64,000 nt of DNA from RPRB01 sp035543115 (GCA_035543115.1 DATKKF010000137.1:43203-107202), one strand, 5' to 3'; positions 41,406 through 52,457 are shown, numbered from the stretch's first letter. The notes: generated by a model from the letters alone, not told the origin. Numbers and translations are program-made.

Positions 41406-42829
41406 TGCGACGGCCCGAGCGTTCCGACCGGGGTGTCCCGAGCACCGCGAGGCGGCCGAGACCGATGCGAGACGGCGCACTCCAGGAGCGAGCAGCGGAG
41501 GCGTGCCTCGTGGCACGTCGAGCAGCGCAGGAACGAGGCTGCGTGTCGCAGCGAGAGGATCGTCCGCCGCAGCGCTCGGGACACCCCGGTCGGAGAGCTA
41601 GATACGAGCGGGGCGTCACCCTCCTGATGGTCACGGTGTCCATCGCCATCCTCACCGCGGTGGCCGCCGAGTTCGCCTTCCAGACGCGGGTGGACCTCGA
41701 GCTGGCCACCCACCAGCGGGACGCCCTCCGCGCCGAGTACCTGGCGAAGAGCAGCATCGGCCTGGCCCGGATGCTCCTCCTCTTCCAGAAGCAGCTCGAC
41801 CGGAGCGCCGCCGCGCTCCCCGGCGCAGCCCAGGGGATCAACCTCCAGCTGTGGCGGATGGCGAAGCTGGACTGCCACCTGCTGCAGAGCGTGGTGCCCC
41901 AGGCCGGGCAGGGGCGGCGCGCGAAGTTCTCCACCGCGGGCGCCGGCGGCATCGACGAGCAGGGCCGCATCCAGTACGGCGGCTTCGCCGGCTGCTTCGA
42001 CGCCCGCATCGAGGACGAGCAAGAGAAGCTCAACGTCAACGCGCTGGCGGGCCTCCAGACCGGCACCGCCCAGGGCGCGGTGCAGCGGCTCTACAACCTG
42101 GTCTCCGACAAGCGGTTCGAGTTCGTCTTCGACCGCGAGGACGCCAACCGCATCCGCGCCAACCCCAACGACGTGCTCATCGCCCTGAAGGACTGGGTGG
42201 ACGACGACGACACCCAGTCCGCGCTCAACGTCACCGCCCTGGGTCAGGTGGCGCTGCAGAACGGCTTCTCGGACGAGGCCGGGCTCTACTCGCGCTACAC
42301 CCCGCGGTACCGGCCGAAGAACGCCTGGTTCGACTCGCTGGGCGAGCTGTATCTGGTCAACGGGGTCACCGACCGCTTCATGGCCGCCTTCGGCGACCGG
42401 CTGACAGTGTACCCCGACCCGAACGCGCCCCTGAACGTGAACAGCGACGATCCCCTGATCATCGCGCTCGCCATCCGCAGCATCGGCGATCCCTCGCGGC
42501 CGGACCCGCGGCTCGCCGATCCGGTGTTCCTCGACGGCATCGTGCAGAAGATCCGCGCCGCCAAGGCGATGATGCCGATGGGCTTCTCGGTCCAGGACTT
42601 CACCGCGGTGGTCCAGGCCGCGGGCATCGCGGTGAACACGCAGGTCACCCAGCGACAGGGCGCCGGCGGCACCACGGCGAACAGCTTCCTCGGCGACAAG
42701 AGCGACACCTTCCGCATCGTGGCCACCGGCAACGCCGGGGACGTCGAGCGGCGGGTGACGGCGGTCATCCGGCTGTCCGATCCGCAGCAGGACGGCCTCG
42801 GACGGGTGCTGTACTGGAGGGCGGACTGA
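41405..42829 (+). CDS. gspK: Type II secretion minor pseudopilin GspK, leader expanded by an in-frame palindromic insertion
   Basis: 474 aa. The body is a normal GspK: after Gly70 comes VTLLMVTVSIAILTAV, then the saposin-like and tip domains (QEKLNVNALAGL, LIALKDWVDDDD, FDSLGELYLVNGV). The oddity is the leader: 70 residues before the cleavage point instead of about 7. Removing 189 bp (63 codons) between two CGAGCG copies restores MRRPER|GVTLLMV, an ordinary start. The insert has no stop, is Arg/Ala-rich and lies in the segment that prepilin peptidase removes, so the mature protein should be unaffected. An internal ATG (41465) could serve as an alternative start. GspK caps the pseudopilus tip. 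Confidence 0.93.
   Translation: MRRPERSDRGVPSTARRPRPMRDGALQERAAEACLVARRAAQERGCVSQREDRPPQRSGHPGRRARYERGVTLLMVTVSIAILTAVAAEFAFQTRVDLELATHQRDALRAEYLAKSSIGLARMLLLFQKQLDRSAAALPGAAQGINLQLWRMAKLDCHLLQSVVPQAGQGRRAKFSTAGAGGIDEQGRIQYGGFAGCFDARIEDEQEKLNVNALAGLQTGTAQGAVQRLYNLVSDKRFEFVFDREDANRIRANPNDVLIALKDWVDDDDTQSALNVTALGQVALQNGFSDEAGLYSRYTPRYRPKNAWFDSLGELYLVNGVTDRFMAAFGDRLTVYPDPNAPLNVNSDDPLIIALAIRSIGDPSRPDPRLADPVFLDGIVQKIRAAKAMMPMGFSVQDFTAVVQAAGIAVNTQVTQRQGAGGTTANSFLGDKSDTFRIVATGNAGDVERRVTAVIRLSDPQQDGLGRVLYWRAD
41423..41594. mobile_element. Palindromic (MITE-like) element inside gspK
   Basis: Perfect 21-bp terminal inverted repeats: 41423-41443 (TCCGACCGGGGTGTCCCGAGC) and its exact complement at 41574-41594. 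The arms go on imperfectly inward (GGCGG and TGCGA blocks) to a central hairpin CGTGCC-TCGT-GGCACG (41502-41517), so the centre of symmetry is one. CGAGCG occurs at 41416-41421 and again at 41605-41610, a possible 6-bp target duplication that makes the total gain 189 bp. No transposase inside; it would need one in trans. No second copy recognised by eye in this window. Confidence 0.85.
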
Positions 42830-44406
42830 TGGCGCGGGTGCTGGGGCTGGACCTCGGGAGTCACTCGCTGAAGGGCATGTTGCTCGAGGCGACCGGACGG
42901 GGAACGTCGGTGCTCCACTACGCCGAGACCCGCCGGAGGGAGGAGGCGCCGCTGGACGAGGCCCTGGCGGTGTTCCTCGCCGAGAACCCCTGGGCGCCAG
43001 ACCAGGTGGTGGTGGCATTGCCCGGCCCGTCGCTCGCCACGCACGCCTTCACCCTGCCCTTCACCGACGCCAAGCGCATCGGCGCCACCCTGCCCTTCGA
43101 GGTCGAGGGCGAGCTTCCCTTCGAGCTGTCGCAGGTGGTGTTCGACCACCAGGTGACGCGGCGCCGGGCGAACGCGACCGACCTCGTCGTCGGCCTGGTC
43201 CGCCGCGAGGAGCTGGCCGAGCTGCTCCGGGCGCTCGCCGCGCGCGGGCTCGACCCGCGGGTGGTCACCCACCCCGCCATCGCCTACCAGAACCTCTTCC
43301 TCGCCGCGCCGGAGCGCTTCGAGGTCGCGCCGGGGGCGGCGGTGGCGGTGCTCGACATCGGCCACCGCCGGACCAGCATCGCGGTGGGACGGCCCGCGGA
43401 GGGGCTGCTCTTCGCCCGCACCTTCCCCGGCGGCGGCCGCGACCTCTCGCGAGCCCTGGCCGCCGAGTTCCAGGTACCGCTCGCCGAGGCCGAGGCGTGG
43501 AAGGAGCGCGACGGCTCGCTCACCACCGGCGGTGGACCGGAGCACGTGCGCGCCCGTGCGGTGCTCGTCCGGGCGCTGGCTCCCCTCGTCCGCGAGATCC
43601 GGGCCACGCTGAAGGCCGCCTCGGGCCGAGAGCGCGTCCCGGTGGCTCGTCTCCTGCTCGCCGGCGGGACCGCGCAGCTCCCCGGCCTGATCGAGCACCT
43701 GGGCACGGAGCTGGGACTCCCTGCCGACGTGCTGCTGCTCCCCGCCAACGCCGCCGGGGTGGTGCCGCCCGAGGTCCAGCCGCGCGCCGCCCAGGCGTAC
43801 GCCCTGTCGCTCCGGGGGACCATGGCCAGCGGCCGCGCGCCCCGCTTCAACCTCCGGCAGGGGGAGTTCGCGTTCCGCGGCCACGTGGACTACCTGCGCC
43901 AGCGCCTGGTCCGGGTGGCCGCATTCGCCGCGGTGCTCGCGCTCCTCCTCTGCGTCTTCAACGTCACCCGCGGCGTCCTGCTCGGGCGGCGCGAGGCGGC
44001 GGTGGACGCCCGGCTCTGTGCGCTGACCCAGAGGGTCCTCGGGGGCTGCGAGAAGAACTACGACCGGGCGCTGAACCTCCTCCGCGGACAGCAGAGCCCC
44101 GCGACGGCGGTGCCGCCCGTCTCGGCGACCCGGCTCCTCGCCGAGGTGGCCCAGCGGGTCCCCCCCGAGGTCACCGTCAACTTCAACCAGATGGTGTTCG
44201 ACCTCAACCGGGTGCAGCTCCGCGGCGAGACCGACTCCACGCGCAGCATCGACAAGATCGCCGCGGCACTGAAGACCTACCGCTGCTTCCGCGAGGTGAA
44301 GGAGGGCAAGGTGGAGCGCGCGCGCGAGTCTTCGCGGGTGCAGTTCCAGCTCGACGTCCAGGTGGAGTGCGGCGACGCGGTGGCCAGCGCGGGGTCCGGC
44401 TCATGA
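42829..44406 (+). CDS. gspL: Type II secretion inner-membrane protein GspL (PilM-like ATPase fold)
   Basis: 525 aa from ATG overlapping the gspK stop (TGATG). Cytoplasmic actin-like domain with LGLDLGSHSLKGMLLE (3-18), AVLDIGHRRTSIAVG and LLLAGGTAQLPGL, so the phosphate-binding motifs resemble PilM/FtsA more than reduced enterobacterial GspL. One transmembrane helix near residue 365-385 (VAAFAAVLALLLCVFNV) precedes a periplasmic ferredoxin-like part. It recruits GspE to the membrane. Confidence 0.93.
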   Translation: MARVLGLDLGSHSLKGMLLEATGRGTSVLHYAETRRREEAPLDEALAVFLAENPWAPDQVVVALPGPSLATHAFTLPFTDAKRIGATLPFEVEGELPFELSQVVFDHQVTRRRANATDLVVGLVRREELAELLRALAARGLDPRVVTHPAIAYQNLFLAAPERFEVAPGAAVAVLDIGHRRTSIAVGRPAEGLLFARTFPGGGRDLSRALAAEFQVPLAEAEAWKERDGSLTTGGGPEHVRARAVLVRALAPLVREIRATLKAASGRERVPVARLLLAGGTAQLPGLIEHLGTELGLPADVLLLPANAAGVVPPEVQPRAAQAYALSLRGTMASGRAPRFNLRQGEFAFRGHVDYLRQRLVRVAAFAAVLALLLCVFNVTRGVLLGRREAAVDARLCALTQRVLGGCEKNYDRALNLLRGQQSPATAVPPVSATRLLAEVAQRVPPEVTVNFNQMVFDLNRVQLRGETDSTRSIDKIAAALKTYRCFREVKEGKVERARESSRVQFQLDVQVECGDAVASAGSGS

Positions 44407-44969
44407 TGGACCGCCTCCGGCTCCTGTGGAGCGACCTCCAGGCCTGGTTTCTCCGGCTCAACCCCCGCGAGCGGGTGATGGTGACCAGCGCCGGCGCGGC
44501 GACGGTGGTGGTGGTCAGCTTCATCGTCCTCTTCCTCCTCTCGAGCTCGGCCGACGCCACCCGGCGCCGGACCGAGGGGAAGCTCCAGCGGCTGGCCGAG
44601 GCCGAGCAGCTCGCCGCCGGGTACGCCGAGGCCGAGCGGGCCAGGAAGCAGGCCGAGGCGGCGCTCACCGCCAGCGACGTGAGCCTTCTCACCTACGTCA
44701 ACGAGAAGGGCACCAAGGCCGGCCTCGACATCCCCTCGCTCACCCCCAAGGGCGACGTCCCGGTGGGTGACGGGAGGATCATCGAGAGCAGCGTGGAGCT
44801 CACGCTGACCGACGTCTCGCTCCCCAAGCTGGTGGACTTCCTCGGCTCGCTGGAGCAGGGTCCGGGGGTGGTGCGGGTGACCTTCCTGCGCATCGAGCCC
44901 AGGCCCAAGGACGGCGTCCTCACCGCCTGGACCACCGTCACCGCCTACCGGCTCAAGGCGGGGAACTGA
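44403..44969 (+). CDS. gspM: Type II secretion inner-membrane protein GspM
   Basis: 188 aa, ATGA overlap with gspL. Short cytoplasmic N-terminus with LNPRERVMV (the usual GspM RE motif), a transmembrane helix (ATVVVVSFIVLFLL) and a periplasmic coiled region and ferredoxin-like domain (VELTLTDVSLPKLVDFLGSLE). Partner of GspL; overlaps gspN by 1 nt (TGATG). Confidence 0.92.
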   Translation: MMDRLRLLWSDLQAWFLRLNPRERVMVTSAGAATVVVVSFIVLFLLSSSADATRRRTEGKLQRLAEAEQLAAGYAEAERARKQAEAALTASDVSLLTYVNEKGTKAGLDIPSLTPKGDVPVGDGRIIESSVELTLTDVSLPKLVDFLGSLEQGPGVVRVTFLRIEPRPKDGVLTAWTTVTAYRLKAGN

Positions 44970-45925
44970 TGCAGCTGGCCGACCTGACCGAGCGCCTCCG
45001 CACGTTCAGGATGTCGCCGCTCGTCGGCTGGCAGCGCACCGCGGCCTGGGTCGGGCTGGGGGTCTTCCTCTTCGCGCTGTTCCTGGCGCTCACCTTCCCC
45101 TACGACGCGGTCCGGGCGCGCATCGCGTCGGAGGCCGACGCGGCAGGCCTCTGGGTGCGCATCGACTCGATGGGCCCGGCGTTCCTCGGAGTGAGCGCGC
45201 GGGGGGTGCGGGTGGGTGAGCGCCCCGACGGGCTCCTGCCCCCGGACCAGACGGTGCGGGTGGACCGGCTCACGCTCCGTCCCTCCCTCTTCCCCTGGGG
45301 GGTGGGCTTCTCTGCCGCGCTGTTCGGCGGCGACGCGGGGGGCGCCATCGGCACCGGCAGCGCACCGAAGCTCCGGTTGCACTTCGATCACCTGGCGCTC
45401 GCGAGGGCAGGGGTGGCCGCGCTCACCGGGGTGGACGTGGTGGGGACGATCGACGGCGAGCTCTCGCTCGACATCCCCACCAGCGGGCCCCAGGGTGGGC
45501 AGCCGGATCTCTCGCAGGCCTCCGGACGGCTGCGCCTCGGCGGGAGCGGCCTCGAGGTGAAGGGCGGCACGGTGACCGTTCCCTTGATGGGGCAGATGAC
45601 CCCGGTGGACCTCCCGCCGATCAACTTTGGGAAGCTCGAGGCCGAGCTTCCCATCGAGCGCGGCACCGGAACGCTGAAGGCGCTTCGGCTCGAGGGGCCC
45701 GAGCTGGACATCCAGGCGTCCGGGACGGTGCGGCTCGCGCGCGCCCTGCCCTATTCCGAGCCCGACCTGACCTTGCGGATCCGCCCCGCCGCGGACTTCC
45801 TCCGCCGGATGGGGATGATCGCTGCCGGCTTCACCCAGCTCCCGGTGGACCCGCAGGACTCGGCGTACCGGAACGCGAAGCTCACCGGCTACCTGGGGAA
45901 GCCGAACCTCCGCCCCGGCCGCTGA
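44969..45925 (+). CDS. gspN: Type II secretion protein GspN
   Basis: 318 aa. One N-terminal transmembrane helix (VGLGVFLFALFLALTFPYDAV, about 28-48) and a beta-helix-like periplasmic domain typical of the GspN/AsmA type, with FPYDAVRARI just after the helix and a repeat of VDLPPINFGKLEAELPIERG. Last gene of the operon. Its exact role is not fixed in any species; it is present in a subset of systems. Confidence 0.9.
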   Translation: MQLADLTERLRTFRMSPLVGWQRTAAWVGLGVFLFALFLALTFPYDAVRARIASEADAAGLWVRIDSMGPAFLGVSARGVRVGERPDGLLPPDQTVRVDRLTLRPSLFPWGVGFSAALFGGDAGGAIGTGSAPKLRLHFDHLALARAGVAALTGVDVVGTIDGELSLDIPTSGPQGGQPDLSQASGRLRLGGSGLEVKGGTVTVPLMGQMTPVDLPPINFGKLEAELPIERGTGTLKALRLEGPELDIQASGTVRLARALPYSEPDLTLRIRPAADFLRRMGMIAAGFTQLPVDPQDSAYRNAKLTGYLGKPNLRPGR

Positions 45926-45941
45926 GCGGGTTTCACCCCGC
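45926..45941 (+). terminator. Hairpin just after gspN
   Basis: GCGGG-TTTCAC-CCCGC stem-loop starting at the base after the gspN stop. No T-tract, so its efficiency is uncertain; a Rho-dependent ending is also possible. Confidence 0.35.
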
Positions 45942-45985
45942 GTCGGGTGCCGTTGAACTCCGGGGCAGCCCGCTGCTAGCGTTGC

Positions 45986-47680
45986 ATGGCACGTACGGGG
46001 GGGGGCCGTCGGATGCCGGAACTGGTGTTTTTGCGGCGTGGCGAGGAGGTGCTCCGCTTCACGCTGGATCGGCCGAGGATCGTGCTCGGGCGCGGGGACC
46101 GGTGTGACGTGGTCATCCCGGATCCGGAGGTGAGCAGACAGCAGGCGGCGGTCCTCCTCTCCGGGGACTCGGCACTGGTCGAGGACCTCTCGGGCAAGGG
46201 AACCGTGGTCGGAGGCACACGCGCGCCGAGAGCGCCCCTCGGCGACGGCGCGGAGATCGCGCTCGGGCAGTGGCGGGCCATCTTCCGGGCGCACGCGGCG
46301 AGCACCAACGACGTGCCCGAGACCGAGGTGCGGGGCACGGTCGCCCAACCGCGCGCCGACGGCGGCTCCGAGCGGTGGCAGGTGGCGCAGATCCGTCTCC
46401 GGCACGGCGGCAGCGAGTCGGTGCACCGGCTGGTGGGCGAGGGCGCCACCATCGGGAAGGACCCGGGGAGCGACCTGGTGCTGGACGACCGGTTCATCTC
46501 CGGCAAGCACCTTCGCCTCACCCGCCGGGGCGCCCGGTTCCTGGTGCTCGATCACGCGAGCACCAACGGCACCTGGCTCGGCGCGGTGCGGCTGTTCGAG
46601 GCCGAGGTGCCGCTGCACACCCAGCTCCGCATCGGCGAGACGGACGTGCTGCTCGAGCCCGCCACGCCCGTGCGCAAGGACGCTCCGGCCGCGTGGGAGG
46701 GGCTGGTCGGCCAGGACCCGGCCATGCGCCAGCTCATCGACCTGATCGAGCGGGTCGCGCCCTCGGCGGCGGCGGTCACCCTCCTCGGCGAGTCCGGGAC
46801 CGGCAAGGAGCTGGTGGCCCGTGCGATCCACGCCCGCAGCCCGCGCGCCGAGCGTCCCTTCGTCCCGGTGAACTGCGCGGCGATCAGCAAGGAGCTCATC
46901 GAGAGCGAGCTGTTCGGCCACGAGAAGGGCGCCTTCACCGGGGCGGTCGGCGCGCACAAGGGCGCGTTCGAGGAGGCGGACGGCGGCACGCTCTTCCTCG
47001 ACGAGATCGGCGAGCTCCCGCTGGACCTGCAGGCGAAGCTGCTCCGGGCGCTCGAGTCGGGCGAGATCAAGCGAGTGGGGTCGAGCCGTCCCAGCCACGT
47101 GGACGTGCGGGTGGTGGCCGCGACCAACCGCGACCTCCTCGCGGCGAGCCGGATGGGACAGTTCCGCGACGACCTGTACTACCGGCTCTGCGTCGTCCCG
47201 CTGACCCTCCCGCCGCTCCGCAATCGCCGCGGCGACATCGCGACGCTGGCAGAACATCTGCTGTCGCAGTTCTCCCCGCGCGGACAGACGGTCCGGCTCA
47301 CCCCGGCGGCGCTGGCGCGGCTCGAGGCCCACCCCTGGCCGGGAAACGTGCGCGAGCTGCGCAATGTCGTCCACCGGGCGCTGCTCCTGCGCCGTGGGAC
47401 GGCCATCGACGAGGCAGATCTCTCGTTCGATCCGGACCCCTCTCCCCGTCACCGGGAGAACGGCACCCTGGCCGGGCAGTACCTCCCCGGCCGGAAGCTG
47501 GAGGAGATGCTCGAGCTGGCCGAGCGGCAGATCGTCGAATCCGCGCTGCGCCAGTTCAACAACAACCGCGAGCGGGTGGCGAAGGAGCTCGGGGTCGCAC
47601 GCTCGACGCTCTTCAAGCGGCTGAAGGACTGGGGCATGACCCGCCAGGACGAGCAGGAGCACGTGCAGGAGCAGCTCTAG
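45986..47680 (+). CDS. Sigma-54 activator with two FHA domains
   Basis: 564 aa from ATG 45986; an ATG at 46013 (MPELVFLRRG) is an equally good start. FHA 1 spans about 13-100 (IVLGRGDRCDVVIPDPEVSRQQ), FHA 2 about 135-225 (ATIGKDPGSDLVLDDRFISG, DHASTNGTWLG). The AAA+ core has GESGTGKE (268-275), GAFTGA (315-320) and LFLDEIGEL, then a Fis-type HTH (RVAKELGVARSTLFKRL). FHA domains bind phosphothreonine, so this activator is probably switched by a Ser/Thr kinase, a myxobacterial speciality. It directly follows the gsp operon. If the first ATG is used, a G9 run lies within codons 4-7. Confidence 0.95.
   Translation: MARTGGGRRMPELVFLRRGEEVLRFTLDRPRIVLGRGDRCDVVIPDPEVSRQQAAVLLSGDSALVEDLSGKGTVVGGTRAPRAPLGDGAEIALGQWRAIFRAHAASTNDVPETEVRGTVAQPRADGGSERWQVAQIRLRHGGSESVHRLVGEGATIGKDPGSDLVLDDRFISGKHLRLTRRGARFLVLDHASTNGTWLGAVRLFEAEVPLHTQLRIGETDVLLEPATPVRKDAPAAWEGLVGQDPAMRQLIDLIERVAPSAAAVTLLGESGTGKELVARAIHARSPRAERPFVPVNCAAISKELIESELFGHEKGAFTGAVGAHKGAFEEADGGTLFLDEIGELPLDLQAKLLRALESGEIKRVGSSRPSHVDVRVVAATNRDLLAASRMGQFRDDLYYRLCVVPLTLPPLRNRRGDIATLAEHLLSQFSPRGQTVRLTPAALARLEAHPWPGNVRELRNVVHRALLLRRGTAIDEADLSFDPDPSPRHRENGTLAGQYLPGRKLEEMLELAERQIVESALRQFNNNRERVAKELGVARSTLFKRLKDWGMTRQDEQEHVQEQL
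45997..46005 (+). repeat. Run of nine G at the start of the FHA activator gene
   Basis: Nine consecutive G between the two candidate start codons. With the upstream ATG it is coding and slippage would frameshift the gene; with the ATG at 46013 it lies in the 5' leader. Compare the C10 run before dinB. Confidence 0.85.
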
Positions 47681-47793
47681 CCCTCGACGGGGCAGGTGCA
47701 ACGGCGCTGCATTCCGGGCGGACCGTCGCCAGGCGCCGCGCACGGACCCGTGGAATAGACGGCGGGTCTCGAACGTCCAGAGCGCACCCCTCC

Positions 47794-48567
47794 GTGCCCG
47801 ACCCTCTCCGCCCCCGCTCCGGCCTCGACGCCGGGCGACTCGTCGTCCTGGCCGTCCTGGTGATGGCCGGCCTGTGGTTCTGGAGCGCCCCTTGGCTCGC
47901 ACCGCTGCGGCTGCTCGTCGTGCTGGTGCACGAGACCGGGCACGCGCTCGCCACGCTGCTCTTCGGCGGCCGGGTGGAGCGGGTCATCGTCGGGGCCGAC
48001 GAGTCGGGGCAGTGCCTGTCCTCGCTTCCGGCGGGCTGGCTCCCGCAGATCGCCGTCTACTCTGCCGGCTACCTGGGGAGCGCCGTGTCGGGCGCGCTCC
48101 AGCTGGTGCTCGCCTTCCGCTTCCGGCTGCACCGGCCGGTGCTCTACGCCATGGGCGTCTGGGTGACGGCGATGGGGCTGATCTACGCGGGGAACGCGTT
48201 CACCGTCGGCTACTGCCTGGTGATGGGCGCGGTGCTGCTGGTCCTCGCGCGGGCGCTGCCCGGCGCAGCGGTGCGGGCCCTGGTGATGGTCATCGCGGCC
48301 TTCACCGGGCTCTACGCGCTGTTCGACCTGCGCGACGACCTCTGGCGCCCGGGCGGCGGGGGACCAAGCGACGCGGTGTTGCTGGCATCACAGACGCACG
48401 TCCCGGCGTTGATCTGGTCGCTGCTGTGGTCGGTGGCCTCGCTGGCCGTGCTGGCCCTGGCCGCGGCCATCTCGCTCCGGCGAGCGGCGCCCGAGCCGAT
48501 GGATGCGCTCGAGGCGGTCAGGTCCGCGGCCGCATCCGGTATGCAACGAACGACGCCGAATCCTTGA
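47794..48567 (+). CDS. M50B-like membrane metallopeptidase family protein
   Basis: 257 aa from a GTG at 47794. HETGH at 46-50 in a membrane segment, followed by several hydrophobic helices and an aromatic GNAFTVGYCLVMG stretch. This fits the M50-type family of unknown substrate, though only one zinc motif is clear. The 3' end overlaps that of the convergent MBL gene by 50 nt. Confidence 0.75.
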   Translation: MPDPLRPRSGLDAGRLVVLAVLVMAGLWFWSAPWLAPLRLLVVLVHETGHALATLLFGGRVERVIVGADESGQCLSSLPAGWLPQIAVYSAGYLGSAVSGALQLVLAFRFRLHRPVLYAMGVWVTAMGLIYAGNAFTVGYCLVMGAVLLVLARALPGAAVRALVMVIAAFTGLYALFDLRDDLWRPGGGGPSDAVLLASQTHVPALIWSLLWSVASLAVLALAAAISLRRAAPEPMDALEAVRSAAASGMQRTTPNP

Positions 48568-49177
48568 ACTGGAAGTACGGATTGCGGGAGGCCTCGCGCT
48601 CCAGCGAGGAGACCGGGACGTCGCCGTAGTCATGCCCAGGGAAGAGGCGGGTCACCCCGGGCAGCTTGCGCAGTGTCTGGGTCAGCGTGCCGTACATCTG
48701 GCCCGGGTCACCGCCGCGCAGGTCGCAGCGGCCGCAGCCGTTGACGAACAGGGTGTCGCCGGAGAGGAGCGCGTCCGCGGCATGGAGGCACTGCGAGCCC
48801 GGCGTGTGGCCTGGAGTGTGGATGACCCGGGCGGTCACGCCCCCGAGCGGGACCGGGTCGCCCGGGCCGAGGGGCCGGAGCGCACCAGCGAACGCCTTCA
48901 GGTCCTCGGAGAACTCGACCTCGGTCCGGTTCACGTAGACCGGCAGGTCGCGCCGGGCGAGCAGCTCCCCCACCCCGTTGGTGTGGTCCTTGTGTGAGTG
49001 GGTCAGCAGGATGCCGCACAGCCGCTTCCCGTGGATGACGCAGGTCTTCTCGATCGCGTCGACATCCCACGCCGGGTCGACGACCACCACGTCGCGCTCC
49101 CCCTCGGTGCCGACCAGGTACACGAAGTTCTGCATCGGCCCGAGCTGGAGCTGGTGCAGGAAGAGCTGAGGGGGCAT
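48518..49177 (-). CDS. Metallo-beta-lactamase-fold hydrolase (glyoxalase II-like)
   Basis: 219 aa from ATG 49177. Metal-binding THSHKDHT (His60, His62, Asp64, His65), IHTPGHTPGS, and GDTLF..RCDL and FPGHDYG, a complete set for a binuclear-zinc or iron MBL enzyme. Closest in style to hydroxyacylglutathione hydrolase or persulfide dioxygenase; substrate cannot be chosen by eye. Divergent from the DJ-1 gene, 128 bp apart. Confidence 0.88.
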   Translation of the reverse strand: MPPQLFLHQLQLGPMQNFVYLVGTEGERDVVVVDPAWDVDAIEKTCVIHGKRLCGILLTHSHKDHTNGVGELLARRDLPVYVNRTEVEFSEDLKAFAGALRPLGPGDPVPLGGVTARVIHTPGHTPGSQCLHAADALLSGDTLFVNGCGRCDLRGGDPGQMYGTLTQTLRKLPGVTRLFPGHDYGDVPVSSLEREASRNPYFQFKDSASFVAYRMRPRT

Positions 49178-49305
49178 GGGCCGACCGACGACCTCCGGAG
49201 AAGCATTGTGCCACCACCGTGGCGCCCGCGTCCCCTCCGTTCCTCCGCAAGCGGGCGCGGACGCCGGTCCGCCGTTACCTCCTCGCCCGACGAAGGAGAG
49301 CTCGG

Positions 49306-50013
49306 ATGGTGGCACCCAGGATCTTGATGGTGGCGACGTCACACGCAGTGATGGGGGACACGGGGAAGCCCACCGGGGTCTGGCTGGAAGAGCTCGCGGT
49401 CCCTTACATGACGTTCGTGGACGCCGGCGCCGGGGTGACGGTGGCCTCGATCCAGGGCGGCAAGATTCCGGTGGACCCGCGCTCGACCCCCCCGACCGGG
49501 GCCGAGGCGCCGGTGGTGGAGCGGTTCCTGGCAGACCCGACAGCGGTACGGACCTTGACGCATTCGGTCCCGATCGAGTCCGTGGACGCGACCCGCTTCG
49601 ACGCGGTTTTCCTCCCGGGCGGCCACGGCACGATGTTCGACTTTCCGGTGAGCATCGCCCTGGCCAGCGCGGTCTCGCGGGCCTGGACCTCGGGGCGCGT
49701 GGTGGCCGCCGTCTGCCACGGCCCGGCGGGGCTGGTGCGCGCGGTGGACTCGGACCGGCGTCCCGTGGTGGCTGGCCGCCAGTTGACGGCATTCACCAAC
49801 GCCGAGGAGGAGGCCGTCGGCCTGACGAAGGCCGTCCCGTTCCTGCTCCAGACCCGCCTCGAGTCTCTGGGCGCCAGGGTCGAGACCGCGCCGAACTTCC
49901 AGCCATTCGCCATCGCCGACGGGCGGCTGGTCACGGGACAGAACCCGGCCTCGGCCCGGAACGCCGCGGATCTCACCTTGATGACGATCGCCAACGTCCG
50001 CGAGAGGCTCTGA
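49306..50013 (+). CDS. DJ-1/PfpI family protein (Hsp31/glyoxalase III-like)
   Basis: 235 aa from ATG 49306, chosen because AAGGAG lies 7 nt before it. The nucleophile elbow AAVCHGPAG (Cys137-His138) and DAVFLPGGHGTMFD are the class I amidotransferase-like signature. An early Glu (PTGVWLEEL) would complete the DJ-1 active site. Members act as glyoxalases, deglycases or chaperones; which one is open. Confidence 0.88.
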   Translation: MVAPRILMVATSHAVMGDTGKPTGVWLEELAVPYMTFVDAGAGVTVASIQGGKIPVDPRSTPPTGAEAPVVERFLADPTAVRTLTHSVPIESVDATRFDAVFLPGGHGTMFDFPVSIALASAVSRAWTSGRVVAAVCHGPAGLVRAVDSDRRPVVAGRQLTAFTNAEEEAVGLTKAVPFLLQTRLESLGARVETAPNFQPFAIADGRLVTGQNPASARNAADLTLMTIANVRERL

Positions 50014-50041
50014 CACCCGCGGCGGCCGGGCCCGGGCCGCC

Positions 50042-50502
50042 TCACCTCCGCGCCGGTTCGGGATCCATTCGAAGGGCCCGGCGCATGTTCTGGTGCGGAA
50101 CCCCGACCTCGGCGTACGGCGCGCCGAACGAGACGTACCCGAGCCGGGCGTAGAAGCCGACCGCGGTGTCCCGCGCATGGAGGGTGATCTCGCGGAATCC
50201 CCGCTCGGTCACCTCTCCCTCCAGCGCGCGGACCAGGCGGGTCCCGAGCCCGGTCCCCTGTCGCTCGGGCTCGACGGCCATCTGGAATAGCCGCCCGGTC
50301 CCCGGGCCCTCCGGGTGGAACAGCACGCAGCCGACCACCCGGTCCCCGTCGAGCGCGACCAGGTGCAAGCTCTCGGCCTCGAACGGAAACGTCACCGCGC
50401 CACGACCGTGGCCGAGCGGCCTTCGCAGCACCCGCCAGCGCAGGTCGAGCTCCTGCGCGTACTCGGGCGCGCCGAGCTCGATGAGCGCCAGCCGTTCGCC
50501 GC

Positions 50503-50506
<4 letters not shown>
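50042..50506 (-). CDS. GNAT family N-acetyltransferase with probable CTG start
   Basis: The GTG at 50431 gives 129 aa but leaves out a conserved opening (ERLALIELGAPEYAQELDLR) that is in frame just upstream. No ATG, GTG or TTG exists in that stretch; a CTG at 50504-50506 overlaps the parE stop as CTGA and would give about 154 aa. The acetyl-CoA site is clear: LFQMAVEPERQGTGLGTRL, and HARDTAVGFYARLGYVSFG at the end. Substrate unknown. Start is inferred; use 50431 if only standard codons are accepted. Confidence 0.78.
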
Positions 50507-52455
<1,949 letters not shown>

Positions 52456-52457
52456 GG

